Shown here: in pieces, positions 1-9,002 of the stretch
How positions within the stretch are numbered: the first letter of the stretch is position 1
Layout of the letters: every line of letters begins with the position of its first letter
Assembly: GCF_003340555.1 (NCBI RefSeq)
Contig: NZ_QPLJ01000010.1
Location: 1-64,000 of the forward strand
Direction: 5' to 3'
From: Jannaschia formosa
GTDB lineage: Bacteria; Pseudomonadota; Alphaproteobacteria; Rhodobacterales; Rhodobacteraceae
DNA: 64,000 nucleotides
Notes under the pieces: generated by a model
The model's database searches: none
What the model saw: only the letters and a program-made list of their open reading frames with translations
What the model was told of the DNA's origin: nothing
Made by a program: the position numbers and the translations under genes

Positions 1-1
1 G

Positions 2-94
2 TGGATCGAGGACTACAACGACAACCACCCGCACTCAGGGCTGAAGATGCGCTCGCCACGCGAGTTCATCCAAGCTCAAAACGCAACCGCCTGA
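2..94 (+). CDS. IS3-family transposase (OrfB/integrase core), C-terminal end only
   Basis: The window opens inside a reading frame that starts before base 1 and stops with TGA at 92-94. The visible 30 residues include WIEDYNDNHPHSGLKMRSP, the typical end of the DDE/rve integrase domain of IS3-family OrfB, where an N-x-x-RPHS/HPHSGL block precedes SPREF. The DDE catalytic residues lie outside the window, so activity cannot be judged. The right end of the element should lie shortly after the stop, roughly 95-125, but the matching left inverted repeat is not visible. This is the only mobile-element coding sequence in the window. Confidence 0.85.
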   Translation, partial: WIEDYNDNHPHSGLKMRSPREFIQAQNATA

Positions 95-456
95 GTGTCC
101 GCTGAAACGGGGGCAAGACCACCTGCATGCGGTCTCTCCCCCGTTCTTGAGGCTCGGCGCCGGCCAATCCGGCGCAACCCTCGAATGCAGAATGCCGCGG
201 GAGAGGCCGCCGGCCCAGTCAGCTCACATCCCGATCATGGGGTCTAATGGTCGTCTGGACCCCTGGGTCCCTCGTAGCGGTGGATCGAGCCGATCATCTC
301 CCCAGGGCACATAGCCAGCACCGAGGCATGGAAACGGGAGGAGAAGGCATCTTATCTCGCGTCCGGTCCACAATCCTGTACGGAAATAGCTAGACTCCTC
401 TCCGTCGAGCCTCGCAGATTGCCACGAACGCATTCATAAAACTGAAGAAAGGCTGG
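95..456. other. Gene-free stretch between IS remnant and tRNA-Val
   Basis: Apart from the stem-loop at 106-145, nothing convincing is seen. A 69-codon minus-strand open frame (224-433) has no recognisable motif, no plausible ribosome site and a composition unlike its neighbours. The stretch may be flanking DNA of the insertion sequence or an eroded remnant. Confidence 0.5.
106..145. terminator. Imperfect stem-loop just after the IS transposase stop
   Basis: Positions 106-113 (AACGGGGG) pair with 138-145 (CCCCCGTT). Inside that, 116-120 pairs with 131-135 (AGACC/GGTCT), giving about 13 pairs around a 2x2 internal loop and a 10-nt apical loop. It follows the transposase stop by 12 bases. It could terminate transcription out of the insertion sequence or be part of the IS end. 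There is no T-run, so intrinsic termination is uncertain. Confidence 0.4.
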
Positions 457-531
457 TGGTGGGTGATGAGGGATTTGAACCCCCGACATCTTCGATGTGA
501 ACGAAGCGCTCTACCACTGAGCTAATCACCC
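457..531 (-). tRNA. tRNA-Val (anticodon CAC)
   Basis: On the minus strand the sequence folds as a complete cloverleaf. The acceptor GGGTGAT (531-525) pairs with ATCACCC (467-461). The D-arm is AGCTCAGTGGTAGAGC, the anticodon stem is CTTCG/CGAAG around loop TTCACAT, and the T-arm contains GGTTCAAATCC. The loop gives anticodon CAC, which reads GUG (valine). Discriminator A and an encoded CCA (459-457) complete the 3' end, for 75 nt. It lies some 360 bp from an IS3 fragment, a setting often used by integrating elements. Confidence 0.95.
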
Positions 532-640
532 GATCCGTGCGCGGTCCTTAGACGGTCCGCGAGAGGGGTTCAAGTCCATGCGCATCGCTTCTGGACGCAG
601 GCACGGGCCGTGTCACACTCTCCGCATCGCACTCACCGAC

Positions 641-645
641 AGGAG
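641..645 (+). promoter_or_regulatory. Ribosome binding site that fixes the nucleosidase start
   Basis: AGGAG at 641-645 lies 7 bases before ATG 653. The open frame continues upstream to 578, but this site, together with a signal peptide beginning exactly at 653, makes 653 the start. Confidence 0.7.
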
Positions 646-652
646 CCTTGCC

Positions 653-1537
653 ATGCGCCCCCTCGCCCTCGCCCTCTGCCTGCTCCCCGGCCTTGCCTCA
701 GCCGAGCCGCGCCTTGTGGTCATGTCCGCCTTCGCGCCCGAATGGGTCGCCCTGCAGGAGGGGCTCACAGATGCCGAGACCGAGACCGTCAATGGCAACA
801 GCTTCGTCACCGGCACGCTGGAGGGGCAGCCCGTCGTTTTGGCCCTGTCTGGTATCAGCATGGTCAACGCGGCGATGACGACGCAGATGCTGCTCGACCG
901 CTACGAGGTCGAGGCGATCGTCTTCTCGGGCATCGCGGGCGGGGTCGATCCCGACCTCTCCATCGGCGACGTGGTCGTGGCCGACCGCTGGGGCCAGTAT
1001 CTCGACGTGATCATGGCGCGCGAGACGGCGGACGGCTTCGCCATCCCGCCCTGGATGAGCACGGACTTCCCGCCCTTCGGCATGATGCATGTCCGCAACC
1101 AGACCGTGCAGTCCGCCCGCGCGGCGGAGCCCGAGACGAAATTCTGGTTCGAGACCGATCCCGGCCTGCTGGCCCTCGCCGAGACGGTCGCGGCCGAGCT
1201 CGACCTGCCCGCCTGCGCCGAGGACGGCACCTGCCTGTCGGAGCCGCCCCGGGTGGTCGTCGGCGGCAGCGGGGTATCGGGCGCGGCCTTCGTCGACAAC
1301 GCGGACCTGCGGGAGTGGGCCTTCGACACGTTCGACGCCCGCGTGCTCGACATGGAGAGCGCCGCCGTCGCCCATGTCGCCTACGCCAACGAGGTCCCCT
1401 TCATCGCCTTCCGCTCCCTGTCGGATCTGGCCGGCGGGGGCGACGAAGCCAACGAGATGGGCACCTTCATGGGCATCGCGGCGGGCAACGCGGCGACGGT
1501 CGTGCGGGCCTTCCTGGGCGCCTACGCAGCGGAGTAA
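653..1537 (+). CDS. Exported nucleoside phosphorylase / MTA-SAH nucleosidase-like protein
   Basis: A 294-residue protein of the PNP/UDP superfamily, which cleaves the N-glycosidic bond of purine nucleosides or methylthioadenosine/S-adenosylhomocysteine. Residues 1-17 (MRPLALALCLLPGLASA) form a Sec signal peptide, so it should act in the periplasm; the classical Pfs enzyme is cytoplasmic. Family landmarks: E30 in the SAFAPEW block (position of the Pfs catalytic acid), SGIAGG at 92-97, M234-E235 in DMESAAVAHVAY (ribose binding), and D258 in RSLSD (general acid). A Cys pair near residues 188-194 is uncommon in cytoplasmic homologues and would suit a periplasmic disulfide. The start is set by AGGAG at 641. 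The substrate cannot be told from sequence. Confidence 0.8.
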   Translation: MRPLALALCLLPGLASAEPRLVVMSAFAPEWVALQEGLTDAETETVNGNSFVTGTLEGQPVVLALSGISMVNAAMTTQMLLDRYEVEAIVFSGIAGGVDPDLSIGDVVVADRWGQYLDVIMARETADGFAIPPWMSTDFPPFGMMHVRNQTVQSARAAEPETKFWFETDPGLLALAETVAAELDLPACAEDGTCLSEPPRVVVGGSGVSGAAFVDNADLREWAFDTFDARVLDMESAAVAHVAYANEVPFIAFRSLSDLAGGGDEANEMGTFMGIAAGNAATVVRAFLGAYAAE

Positions 1538-1567
1538 GCGCGCGCTCCGGCTTGCCGGACATGAAAA

Positions 1568-1594
1568 GGGCCGCGCCCCGGGGGGACGCGGCCC
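1568..1594 (-). terminator. Intrinsic terminator of lon (possibly bidirectional)
   Basis: GGGCCGCG (1568-1575) pairs with CGCGGCCC (1587-1594), an 8-bp GC stem. On the minus strand it is followed by TTTT (1567-1564), as expected for termination of lon transcription. It sits between the convergent nucleosidase and lon genes. Confidence 0.7.
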
Positions 1595-1616
1595 GATCTG
1601 CCGACGGGGCTGCGGA

Positions 1617-4016
1617 TCAGTGCGCCACGGCGCCCCGCCCGTCGTCGCTGCGCTGGCGCGCGGCGAGGGCGGCGGCCTCTTCGGCCGCCTCGTCCCATTC
1701 GATGGGCTCGGGCTTCGCCACCAGCGCCCGCTCCAGCACCTCCGAGACGTGCTTGACCGGAACGATCTCCAGCCCGTCCTTGACGGTATCGGGAAGCTCC
1801 GCGAGGTCCTTCTCGTTCTCCTCGGGGATCAGCACCGTGGTGATCCCGCCGCGCAGGGCGGCAAGCAGCTTCTCCTTCAGCCCGCCGATGGGCATGGCGT
1901 TGCCGCGCAGCGAGACCTCGCCGGTCATCGCGATGTCGCGGCGCACCGGAATGCCGGTGAGGGCCGAGACGATGGAGGTCACCATCGCCAAACCCGCCGA
2001 GGGCCCGTCCTTAGGCGTCGCCCCGTCCGGCACGTGGACGTGGATGTCCATCGTGTCGAACTTCGGCGGCTTCACCCCGATCTCCGGCGCGATCGAGCGG
2101 ACATAGGACGAGGCCGCGTCGATCGACTCCTTCATCACGTCGCCCAGCTTGCCCGTGGTCTTCATGCGGCCCTTCCCGGGCAGCTTGATCGCCTCGATAT
2201 GCAGCAGGTCGCCGCCGACGCTGGTATAGGCCAGTCCGGTCACGACACCGACCTGATCCTCGAGCTCGGCCAGCCCGTAGCGGTACTTCTTGACGCCGAG
2301 GAAGTCGTCCAGATTGTCCTCCGTGATATCGACCGCCTCGGCCTTCTTGCCGACGATCTGCGTCACGGCCTTCCGCGCCAGCTTGGCGATCTCCCGCTCC
2401 AGGTTCCGCACCCCCGCCTCGCGGGTATAGGTGCGCACCATCTCGGTCAGGGCGCCGTCGCTCAGCGAGAACTCCGCCTTGCGCAGCCCGTGATCCTTGA
2501 TCTGCTTGGGCAGAAGGTGCCGCTTGGCGATCTCGACCTTCTCGTCCTCGGTGTAGCCGGCCAGCGGGATGATCTCCATCCGGTCGAGCAGCGGCCCGGG
2601 CATGTTGTAGGAGTTGGAGGTCGTCAGGAACATCACGTCCGACAGGTCGTATTCGACCTCAAGATAGTGGTCCACGAAGCTGTTGTTCTGCTCCGGGTCC
2701 AGCACCTCCAGCATGGCCGAGGCCGGGTCGCCGCGGAAGTCCTGGCCCATCTTATCGATCTCGTCGAGCAGGATGAGCGGGTTGGACGTCTTCGCCTTCT
2801 TGAGCGCCTGGATGATCTTGCCGGGCATGGAGCCGATATAGGTCCGCCGGTGGCCGCGGATCTCGGATTCGTCGCGCACGCCTCCGAGCGAGATGCGGAT
2901 GAACTCGCGCCCCGTGGCCTTGGCGACCGACTTGCCCAGGCTGGTCTTGCCGACGCCCGGAGGGCCGACGAGGCAGAGGATCGGCCCCTTCAGCTTGGCC
3001 GAGCGCGCCTGCACGGCGAGATACTCGACGATCCGCTCCTTAACCTTCTCCAGACCGTAGTGGTCGCGGTCGAGGATTTCCTGCGCCTTGCCGATATCCT
3101 TCTTGACGCGGGACTTCGTGTCCCACGGGATCGACAGCATCCAGTCGAGATAGTTGCGCACGACGGTGGCCTCGGCCGACATCGGCGACATGTTCTTGAG
3201 CTTCTTGAGCTCGCCCTCGGCCTTGTCGCGGGCCTCCTTCGAAAGCTTGGTCGCAGCGATGCGCTTCTCCAGCTCGGCGACCTCGCCCTCGCCGTCCTCG
3301 CCGTCGCCCAGCTCCTTCTGGATCGCCTTCATCTGCTCGTTGAGGTAATACTCGCGCTGCGTCCGCTCCATCTGCGACTTGACGCGGGACTTGATGCGCT
3401 TCTCGACCTGCAGGACGCTCATCTCGCCCTGCATCATGCCGAACACCTTCTCGAGCCGCTCGCTGACGACCAGCATCTCCAGCAACGCCTGCTTCTCGCC
3501 CACGTCGACGCCCAGATGGCCCGACACCAGGTCGACCAGCTTGGCCGGGTCCTGCGCCTCGGCCACGGCGCCCATCGCCTCTTCGGGGATGTTCTTCTTG
3601 ACCTTGGCGTAGCGCTGGAACTCGTCGGCGACCGACCGGATCAGCGCCTCGATCGTCTCGTCGTCGCCCCGCCTCTCGTCCAGGGCCTCGGCCTCGGCCT
3701 CGAAGAACTGGTCGTTGTCGACGAAGCGCGCGATCTTCACCCGGCGACGGCCCTCGACCAGCACCTTCACGGTGCCGTCGGGCAGCTTGAGCAGCTGCAG
3801 CACGTTGGCCAGCACGCCGACGCGGTAGATGCCCTCGGCATCGGGCTCGTCCACGGCGGGGTCGATCTGGCTCGACAGCAGGATCTGCTTGTCGTCCTGC
3901 ATCACCTCCTCGAGGGCGCGGACCGAGCGGTCCCGACCCACGAAGAGCGGGACGATCATGTGCGGGAACACCACGATGTCGCGCAGCGGCAGGACGGGAT
4001 AGGTAGTGGCGGTCAT
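1617..4016 (-). CDS. lon: ATP-dependent Lon protease
   Basis: 799 residues, normal for bacterial LonA. The protein is a cytosolic homohexamer that unfolds and degrades damaged and regulatory proteins. In order: N-terminal substrate domain starting [20 protein letters not shown], a coiled-coil stretch near residues 190-260 ([19 protein letters not shown]), the AAA+ module with Walker [14 protein letters not shown] near 355 and Walker [10 protein letters not shown], then the protease domain with catalytic serine in [11 protein letters not shown] near 677 and the lysine about 43 residues later. The open frame extends upstream to 4211, but ATG 4016 is preceded by AAAGGAAAG and gives the canonical N-terminus. 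It is transcribed alone. A CTTGAG at 4087-4092 (minus strand) is the only hint of a heat-shock -35, with no convincing -10. Confidence 0.98.
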   Translation of the reverse strand: MTATTYPVLPLRDIVVFPHMIVPLFVGRDRSVRALEEVMQDDKQILLSSQIDPAVDEPDAEGIYRVGVLANVLQLLKLPDGTVKVLVEGRRRVKIARFVDNDQFFEAEAEALDERRGDDETIEALIRSVADEFQRYAKVKKNIPEEAMGAVAEAQDPAKLVDLVSGHLGVDVGEKQALLEMLVVSERLEKVFGMMQGEMSVLQVEKRIKSRVKSQMERTQREYYLNEQMKAIQKELGDGEDGEGEVAELEKRIAATKLSKEARDKAEGELKKLKNMSPMSAEATVVRNYLDWMLSIPWDTKSRVKKDIGKAQEILDRDHYGLEKVKERIVEYLAVQARSAKLKGPILCLVGPPGVGKTSLGKSVAKATGREFIRISLGGVRDESEIRGHRRTYIGSMPGKIIQALKKAKTSNPLILLDEIDKMGQDFRGDPASAMLEVLDPEQNNSFVDHYLEVEYDLSDVMFLTTSNSYNMPGPLLDRMEIIPLAGYTEDEKVEIAKRHLLPKQIKDHGLRKAEFSLSDGALTEMVRTYTREAGVRNLEREIAKLARKAVTQIVGKKAEAVDITEDNLDDFLGVKKYRYGLAELEDQVGVVTGLAYTSVGGDLLHIEAIKLPGKGRMKTTGKLGDVMKESIDAASSYVRSIAPEIGVKPPKFDTMDIHVHVPDGATPKDGPSAGLAMVTSIVSALTGIPVRRDIAMTGEVSLRGNAMPIGGLKEKLLAALRGGITTVLIPEENEKDLAELPDTVKDGLEIVPVKHVSEVLERALVAKPEPIEWDEAAEEAAALAARQRSDDGRGAVAH

Positions 4017-4313
4017 GTCGATCTTTCCTTTCGCAAAGGTCACGGGCCCCGCAATCGGCAGCCAGCGGACCTTCCGGTTGTGTCCCCTCAAGTGGGGTCC
4101 CTGCCGCGCCGCGTCAACGCAGGGCCGGCGGCCGCCGGATCGAGCGCACTCTGACCGGCCCACCCGGACGGCGCAAGGGGCGCTGAGGGAAGGACGCCGA
4201 CCGGTGGCCAATCCTCAGTTTCGCGCCGCATCGACCCCCGAGATACCCCGATCCGACCCCATCCCTGCCCCGATTGGCTGCGAAGGCGGAGGGACGATCC
4301 CCTTGGACCCGAA

Positions 4314-5300
4314 ATGCTCAAGACCATCCGCCTCCAGTCCCGTCGGTTCGGCCTCACCTTCGCCCTTCTGGCGGTCGCGACGCCGGCCTGGGCCCTGTCG
4401 CTCGTCGGCGAAGGATACGATCCGGTTAGCGCGCTCACGATCGCGGGGGCGGCGTCCTTCGCGCTCTACCTGATGCTCTGCGGGCTGATCCTCGGGACGA
4501 TCACGGTGCCGGCGCTGCGGGGCTGGCGGGTCGCGGCCGAGACCACGGGAATGGCCTCGCTTCTCCTGTCTGCAATGGCGCTGGTCCTTCCCGGCACAGC
4601 GCAGCAATACGCGCTCTGCCTGCCCTCGGCCAGCGCGGCGATCTGGATCGGGCTCTATGGCCCGCTCGCCCGGCTGGTGCCGCAGCGCATCACGCAGGTC
4701 GACACGGCGCGCATCCATATCCCCCTGCCCCACCAGATGGTCTGGCGCATGGCCCTGCCGACGCGGCCGTCCGAGCATTGGGACCCGCTACTGCGCGCCA
4801 GCGTTCAGGATTGCGAGGATGCCGACACCTTCCATCTCGACTACGCCCGCGGCAACGGAGAGACGGATTCGGTCTGCATCACCATGCTCGAGATCGAGCC
4901 CAACCGCGGCTACCGCTACCTCTTCCAGGGCGAATCCTCGGGCGTCGGCCGGGCCTTCGCGCAGGGCTACCACCAGGTTCTGCTGATCCCCGACGGGGAG
5001 GATGCGACCTGGGTCGAGCTGTCGCGCAAGACCGAGGACTGCTTGCCCGCGCAGCGCCTCCTCTCCTGGCTCGACCGCGCGCCCGAGGACTATGCCGAGT
5101 TCCTGCGCGCCAGCACCCTGGGCGAGCCGATGACGGGCACGCTGACGGGTCTGCACCGGCTCGCCGTGCTGCGCGAGGAGCTCGACCGCAAGCGGCGGCG
5201 CCCGAAGATGTCGGCCAGCAGGTCGCTCGCCCTGCTGCAGGTCGCCGCGCAACGGACCTGGGCGCTCCTGATCCGCGCGCCGTCGATGATCTCCTGGTAG
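4314..5300 (+). CDS. Membrane protein with SRPBCC-like C-terminal domain, function unknown
   Basis: A 328-residue protein. The N-terminal third has hydrophobic stretches at about 10-28, 40-65, 75-95 and 98-118, consistent with four membrane segments. From about residue 135 a soluble domain begins ARIHIPLPHQMVWRMAL, with W near 153 in SEHWDPLL and a following beta-rich run. This resembles the start of SRPBCC/START-like ligand-binding folds (strand, V/W pair, W-x-P). The C-terminus is basic (ELDRKRRRPKM) followed by a short hydrophobic end. No catalytic motif is recognised. A GGAGGG lies about 20 bases before the ATG, rather far, so the start is moderately secure. The gene is monocistronic between divergent lon and convergent tgt. 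Confidence 0.55.
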   Translation: MLKTIRLQSRRFGLTFALLAVATPAWALSLVGEGYDPVSALTIAGAASFALYLMLCGLILGTITVPALRGWRVAAETTGMASLLLSAMALVLPGTAQQYALCLPSASAAIWIGLYGPLARLVPQRITQVDTARIHIPLPHQMVWRMALPTRPSEHWDPLLRASVQDCEDADTFHLDYARGNGETDSVCITMLEIEPNRGYRYLFQGESSGVGRAFAQGYHQVLLIPDGEDATWVELSRKTEDCLPAQRLLSWLDRAPEDYAEFLRASTLGEPMTGTLTGLHRLAVLREELDRKRRRPKMSASRSLALLQVAAQRTWALLIRAPSMISW

Positions 5301-5351
5301 TCGCGGGAGGGCGGGCGGGGCGATCCGCGACAGCGGGAGCGTCGTCCGACC

Positions 5352-6482
5352 TCACACCGGCTCGATATCGCCCTCGGCGCGGGCGGCGTGGAACGCGGCC
5401 TCCCAGGCCACAAAGCGCCCCTCGGCGATGGCGGCGCGCATGCCGGCCATGAGGTCCTGGTAGTAGTGAAGGTTGTGCCAGGTCAGCAGCATGCCGGCGA
5501 TCATCTCCTTGGCGCGGCTGACGTGGTGCAGGTAGGCGCGGGAATAGCCGCGGCAGGCCGGGCAGCCGCAGGCCCCGTCGAGGGGGCGCGGATCGTCGGC
5601 GTGGCGGGCGTTACGGATGTTGACCTGCCCGCGCCGCGTCCAGGCCTGCCCGGTCCGGCCCGAGCGCGTCGGCAGGACGCAATCCATCATGTCGATGCCG
5701 CGCGCCACCGCGCCGACGATGTCGTCGGGCTTGCCCACCCCCATCAGGTAGCGCGGCCGGTCGGCGGGCAACTGCTCCGGCGCGTAGTCGAGGCAGGCGA
5801 ACATCGCCTCCTGTCCCTCGCCCACGGCGAGCCCGCCCACGGCATAGCCCTCGAAGCCGATGGCGCGCAGGGCCCCGGCGCTTTCGGCGCGCAGGTCCTC
5901 TTCCAGCCCGCCCTGCTGGATGCCGAACAGCGCATGGCCCGGCCGGTCGCCGAAGGCGTCGCGCGACCGCGCGGCCCAGCCCATCGACAGCCGCATCGAA
6001 CTCGCGATCCGGTCGCGGTCGGCGGGCAGCGCGGGGCATTCGTCGAAGGCCATCACGATGTCCGAGCCGAGCAGGCGCTGGATCTCCATCGACCGTTCCG
6101 GCGTCAGCCGGTGCTTCGAGCCGTCGATATGGCTGCGGAACGTCACCCCGTCCGGGTCGAGCTTGCGCAGCGCACCGAGGCTCATGACCTGGAACCCGCC
6201 CGAGTCGGTGAGGATCGGCCCGTCCCAGTTCATGAAGCGGTGCAGCCCGCCCAGCCGGGCGACCCGCTCCGCCCCCGGACGCAGCATCAGGTGATAGGTG
6301 TTGCCCAGCAGGACGTCCGCCCCGGTCTCGGCGACCGAGCCGGGCAGCATCCCCTTCACCGTCGCCGCCGTGCCCACCGGCATGAAGGCGGGCGTGCGGA
6401 TCGTGCCGCGCGGCGTGGCGATCCGGCCGGTGCGGGCACGCCCGTCGGTGGCGTCGAGGGCGAAGGCGAAACTCTCTGTCAT
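5352..6482 (-). CDS. tgt: Queuine tRNA-ribosyltransferase (tRNA-guanine transglycosylase)
   Basis: 376 residues, the usual bacterial TGT length. It exchanges guanine-34 of tRNA-Asp, -Asn, -His and -Tyr for preQ1, a step in queuosine synthesis. Visible landmarks: N-terminal [19 protein letters not shown], the [12 protein letters not shown] block, active-site Asp in [13 protein letters not shown] near residue 90, the second Asp in [11 protein letters not shown] near 265, and the zinc site [16 protein letters not shown] near 305-320. A single TIM barrel spans the chain. The C-terminus ends EGDIEPV. It is convergent with the membrane protein to its left and divergent from the sufT-like gene. No queA, queC or queD is in the window. 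Confidence 0.97.
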   Translation of the reverse strand: MTESFAFALDATDGRARTGRIATPRGTIRTPAFMPVGTAATVKGMLPGSVAETGADVLLGNTYHLMLRPGAERVARLGGLHRFMNWDGPILTDSGGFQVMSLGALRKLDPDGVTFRSHIDGSKHRLTPERSMEIQRLLGSDIVMAFDECPALPADRDRIASSMRLSMGWAARSRDAFGDRPGHALFGIQQGGLEEDLRAESAGALRAIGFEGYAVGGLAVGEGQEAMFACLDYAPEQLPADRPRYLMGVGKPDDIVGAVARGIDMMDCVLPTRSGRTGQAWTRRGQVNIRNARHADDPRPLDGACGCPACRGYSRAYLHHVSRAKEMIAGMLLTWHNLHYYQDLMAGMRAAIAEGRFVAWEAAFHAARAEGDIEPV

Positions 6483-6784
6483 CGGGCGGCTCCGGCACTG
6501 GGCGAGAGCGGCGCCCTAGCATGACGGGGCCGAGCGGGAGAAGAGGGTGGGGGTCGCGTCACTCACACCGCGCCCCCCGGGGGCGCCGGAACGCCGGCAC
6601 GCTGAGGGGAAATGGATGTCGCTCAATGATCCCATCCCTATGCCGATCCGGTCCGTGGCGCACTCCCCCGAACAGGGGGGTACGCCACGGTCCCCCGCCC
6701 CCTTTACCCCGCGCGGCCCAATCCTTATGTTTTCGGTCAGCCAAAGCGGCCCGCGCCGCAGCCTGCCAAACCGGAGAGCCCCGC
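6483..6784. other. Divergent intergenic region with two strong hairpins
   Basis: This 302-bp spacer between tgt and the sufT-like gene must carry both promoters. It holds two GC-rich palindromes. One is at 6570-6586 (GCGCCCC/GGGGCGC). The larger, at 6653-6690, is listed separately. An open frame runs through it in phase with the sufT-like gene from 6521, but its Arg/Pro-rich translation looks non-coding. Confidence 0.5.
6653..6690. promoter_or_regulatory. 38-nt two-tier stem-loop upstream of sufT-like gene
   Basis: CCGTGGCG (6653-6660) pairs perfectly with CGCCACGG (6683-6690). Inside, TCCCCC (6664-6669) pairs with GGGGGG (6675-6680) around loop GAACA. A 3x2 internal loop separates the tiers. 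It lies 94 bases before the ATG at 6785. It could be a leader structure, an attenuator, or a terminator protecting the operon from upstream transcription; no T-run follows. Confidence 0.4.
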
Positions 6785-7162
6785 ATGAGCGCCGATGCCT
6801 CGACCCGCAGCGACGGTCCGATGGAGGGCACGCCCCTCATCGCCCCCTCGACCACCGAACACGAACTGCACGAGCCGGTCGTCGAGGCCTGTCGCGGCGT
6901 CTTCGACCCCGAGATCCCCGTGAACATCTTCGACCTGGGCCTCGTCTACACGATCGACATCAATCCTGAGAATGACGTGCGCGTGATCATGACCCTGACC
7001 GCGCCCGGCTGCCCCGTCGCGGGCGAGATGCCGGGCTGGGTCGCCGATGCCGTCTCGGCCGTGCCCGGCGTGCGCACCGTCGACGTGGACCTCACCTGGG
7101 AGCCGCCCTGGGGCATGGAGATGATGTCCGACGAGGCGCGGCTGGAACTCGGCTTCATGTAA
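6785..7162 (+). CDS. MIP18/DUF59-family Fe-S cluster assembly protein (SufT/PaaD-like)
   Basis: 125 residues. The MIP18 (DUF59) domain occupies about 28-115 and shows DPEIPVNIFDLGLVY (41-55) and the conserved cysteine C76 in LTAPGCPVAG, the residue thought to bind iron or a cluster in SufT and CIA2-type proteins. Residues 1-27 are a polar extension. The C-terminus WEPPWGMEMMSDEARLELGF is typical of the SufT branch, whose members help mature Fe-S proteins. The start at 6785 is supported by GGAGAG a few bases upstream. The gene stands alone, away from any suf operon in this window, so it may act as a stand-alone maturation factor. Confidence 0.85.
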   Translation: MSADASTRSDGPMEGTPLIAPSTTEHELHEPVVEACRGVFDPEIPVNIFDLGLVYTIDINPENDVRVIMTLTAPGCPVAGEMPGWVADAVSAVPGVRTVDVDLTWEPPWGMEMMSDEARLELGFM

Positions 7163-7222
7163 CGCCCCCGCCGGCCCGCGGCCCCGGGGGAACCCGATCC
7201 CGTTACTGCGGGTTCCTGCGGC

Positions 7223-8911
7223 ATGGGTCGGACATTCCCAAACCGCATCGCGCTGCTCCTCCTGCTCGGCGTGCTCACCTTGCTGTCGCTGGTCGGCCCC
7301 GCCCGCGCGCAGGAAGACCCTTGGTTCGAGATCGATGCGCTGAACGAGGGCCTTCCCGCCCCCGGCCCCGATGTCGACCGCCGCACCCCGCGCAGCGCGA
7401 TGCAGAGCTTCCTCGAAGCCGCTGAGGCGCGTGACTGGGATCGCGCCGCCCATGTGCTCGACCTCGGGGATATCCCGGTCGCGGAGCAACGCCGGGAAGG
7501 TCCCCTGCTTGCGGCAGAGCTTCATTCCGTGCTGGCCCGCAACGTGGCCCTGGACTGGACCGCGCTCAACGACCGGCCCGACGGCCTTCAGATCATCGGA
7601 GGCTCGACCCAGGCGCAGGCCGGAGAGCCGCGCCGGTCGATCCTGCTGCGCGACATCGACCTCGACCCGGTTCCGGCAGCCGTCCGTCTCTCGCGGGTGA
7701 AGCCGGCGGGCGAGGAGGGCGAGGCCGCCTGGGTCTTCGACCGTGCCACCGTCGCCGACATCCCCGCGCTCCACGCCGCGCATGGGCCGTCCCTCTTCGA
7801 GAGCAGCCTGCCTGACGGCCTGCGGGATGAGGCGTTCTGGAACCTGATGTGGTGGGAGGTCCTGGGCGTCCCGCTCCTGCTGGTCGCGGCGCTGGCGCTG
7901 GCGATCGGGCTGCGGCGCCTGTTCGACCTTCTGGCCCGGCGGACGGATCGAGCGCTGACGGGAAACATCCTCCTCAGCCTGCGCGCCCCCGTGATCGTCG
8001 CGGCGATCACCGGGCTCGTGGCCCGGGTGAATGCGGACCTGTTCGTCTTTTCCGGCACGATCGACGTCTTCCTCGACCCGCTCATCGCCATCGGCTACGT
8101 CTCCGCGGTCCTGCTGCTGATCGTGAACCTGATCGAGACCCTGCTCGACCACGTGATCGGCCCCGGCCCGGATACCGACCTGACGCATGCACCAAACGCC
8201 CGGTCCCGGTCCATCGCGACCAAGCTGAACGCCGCCAAGCGCATCCTTCTGGTCCTCGTCGTCGTGATCGGCACGGCGGTCGTGCTGTCGACGGCGGACG
8301 TGTTCCGCGGGATCGGCCTGTCGCTGCTGGCGTCGGCCGGGGCGCTGACGCTGATCCTGGGCTTTGCGGCGCGCGACGTGCTGGGAAACGTCATGGCGTC
8401 GCTGCAGATCGCGATGAACCAGTCGGCGCGGGTCGGCGACCGGATCGTCTACAAGGACGAGCTCTGCCACGTGGAGCGAATCAACATGACCTTCATCCAG
8501 CTGAAGAACTGGGACAACACCCGCGTCGTCGTGCCGGTGAAGGAGTTCGCGGCCGAGCGGTTCTCGAACTGGACGCTGGAAGAGGCGCCCATGATCCGCA
8601 TCCTGAAGCTGAAATTCGCGCCCACCGCCGATGTCGAACGCCTGCGCGCGGCCTTCATGGAGGTGCTCGAGGAAGTGTCGCAAAGCGAACTCGGCTCCGA
8701 GCTCGACGATCTCGACGGGGCTTCGGTCAGCGTCGCCGAACAGGATGTGTTCGGGATGGATGTCTGGTTCTTCACGCCCTGCACCGATCCCAACACCTCG
8801 TGGGAGGTCGCCTGCACCGTCCGCGAAAAGCTGCTCGCCCGCGCGGTGGAGATCGAGAAGCAGGGCGAGTTGCCGGTCTTCCCCGACGCGGTGGCGGGCC
8901 AGGCCGCCTGA
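7223..8911 (+). CDS. Small-conductance mechanosensitive channel (MscS family) with periplasmic N-domain
   Basis: 562 residues, about twice E. coli MscS (286). Residues 1-29 are a Sec signal ending PARA. Residues 30 to about 205 are a soluble, presumably periplasmic domain. Hydrophobic segments follow near 212-232, 250-267, 275-300 and 340-380; the last includes the glycine/alanine-rich pore helix [19 protein letters not shown]. The MscS beta domain ([18 protein letters not shown], then [14 protein letters not shown]) lies around 395-460, and a C-terminal alpha/beta domain completes it. It opens under membrane tension to release solutes on hypo-osmotic shock. The large N-domain matches the YbdG/YbiO-like architecture rather than plain MscS. 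It is transcribed alone or with the sufT-like gene 60 bp upstream. Confidence 0.9.
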   Translation: MGRTFPNRIALLLLLGVLTLLSLVGPARAQEDPWFEIDALNEGLPAPGPDVDRRTPRSAMQSFLEAAEARDWDRAAHVLDLGDIPVAEQRREGPLLAAELHSVLARNVALDWTALNDRPDGLQIIGGSTQAQAGEPRRSILLRDIDLDPVPAAVRLSRVKPAGEEGEAAWVFDRATVADIPALHAAHGPSLFESSLPDGLRDEAFWNLMWWEVLGVPLLLVAALALAIGLRRLFDLLARRTDRALTGNILLSLRAPVIVAAITGLVARVNADLFVFSGTIDVFLDPLIAIGYVSAVLLLIVNLIETLLDHVIGPGPDTDLTHAPNARSRSIATKLNAAKRILLVLVVVIGTAVVLSTADVFRGIGLSLLASAGALTLILGFAARDVLGNVMASLQIAMNQSARVGDRIVYKDELCHVERINMTFIQLKNWDNTRVVVPVKEFAAERFSNWTLEEAPMIRILKLKFAPTADVERLRAAFMEVLEEVSQSELGSELDDLDGASVSVAEQDVFGMDVWFFTPCTDPNTSWEVACTVREKLLARAVEIEKQGELPVFPDAVAGQAA

Positions 8912-9002
8912 CGCGGGCGCGGTAACCCAAACGTCACGCAATCGTCACCTGAGCGATACGAGACGGGGCGACCGGAATGCATCCCACAACAGGAGACCCG
9001 CG

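Noticed and set aside
224-433. 69-codon minus-strand frame near the IS remnant
   Set aside because: No ribosome site, no motif and atypical composition; could be IS-flank noise.
4087-4092. CTTGAG as a sigma-32 -35 box for lon
   Set aside because: No matching -10 at correct spacing; a six-base match alone is not enough.
1089-4154. 1021-codon plus-strand frame opposite lon
   Set aside because: It is a shadow of the lon coding strand in GC-rich DNA: its His/Arg/Asp/Leu-rich translation has no domain, and lon is unmistakable.
6521-6784. 88-codon N-terminal extension of the sufT-like gene
   Set aside because: Translation is Arg/Pro-rich, crosses two strong hairpins, and the family N-terminus plus ribosome site fit ATG 6785.
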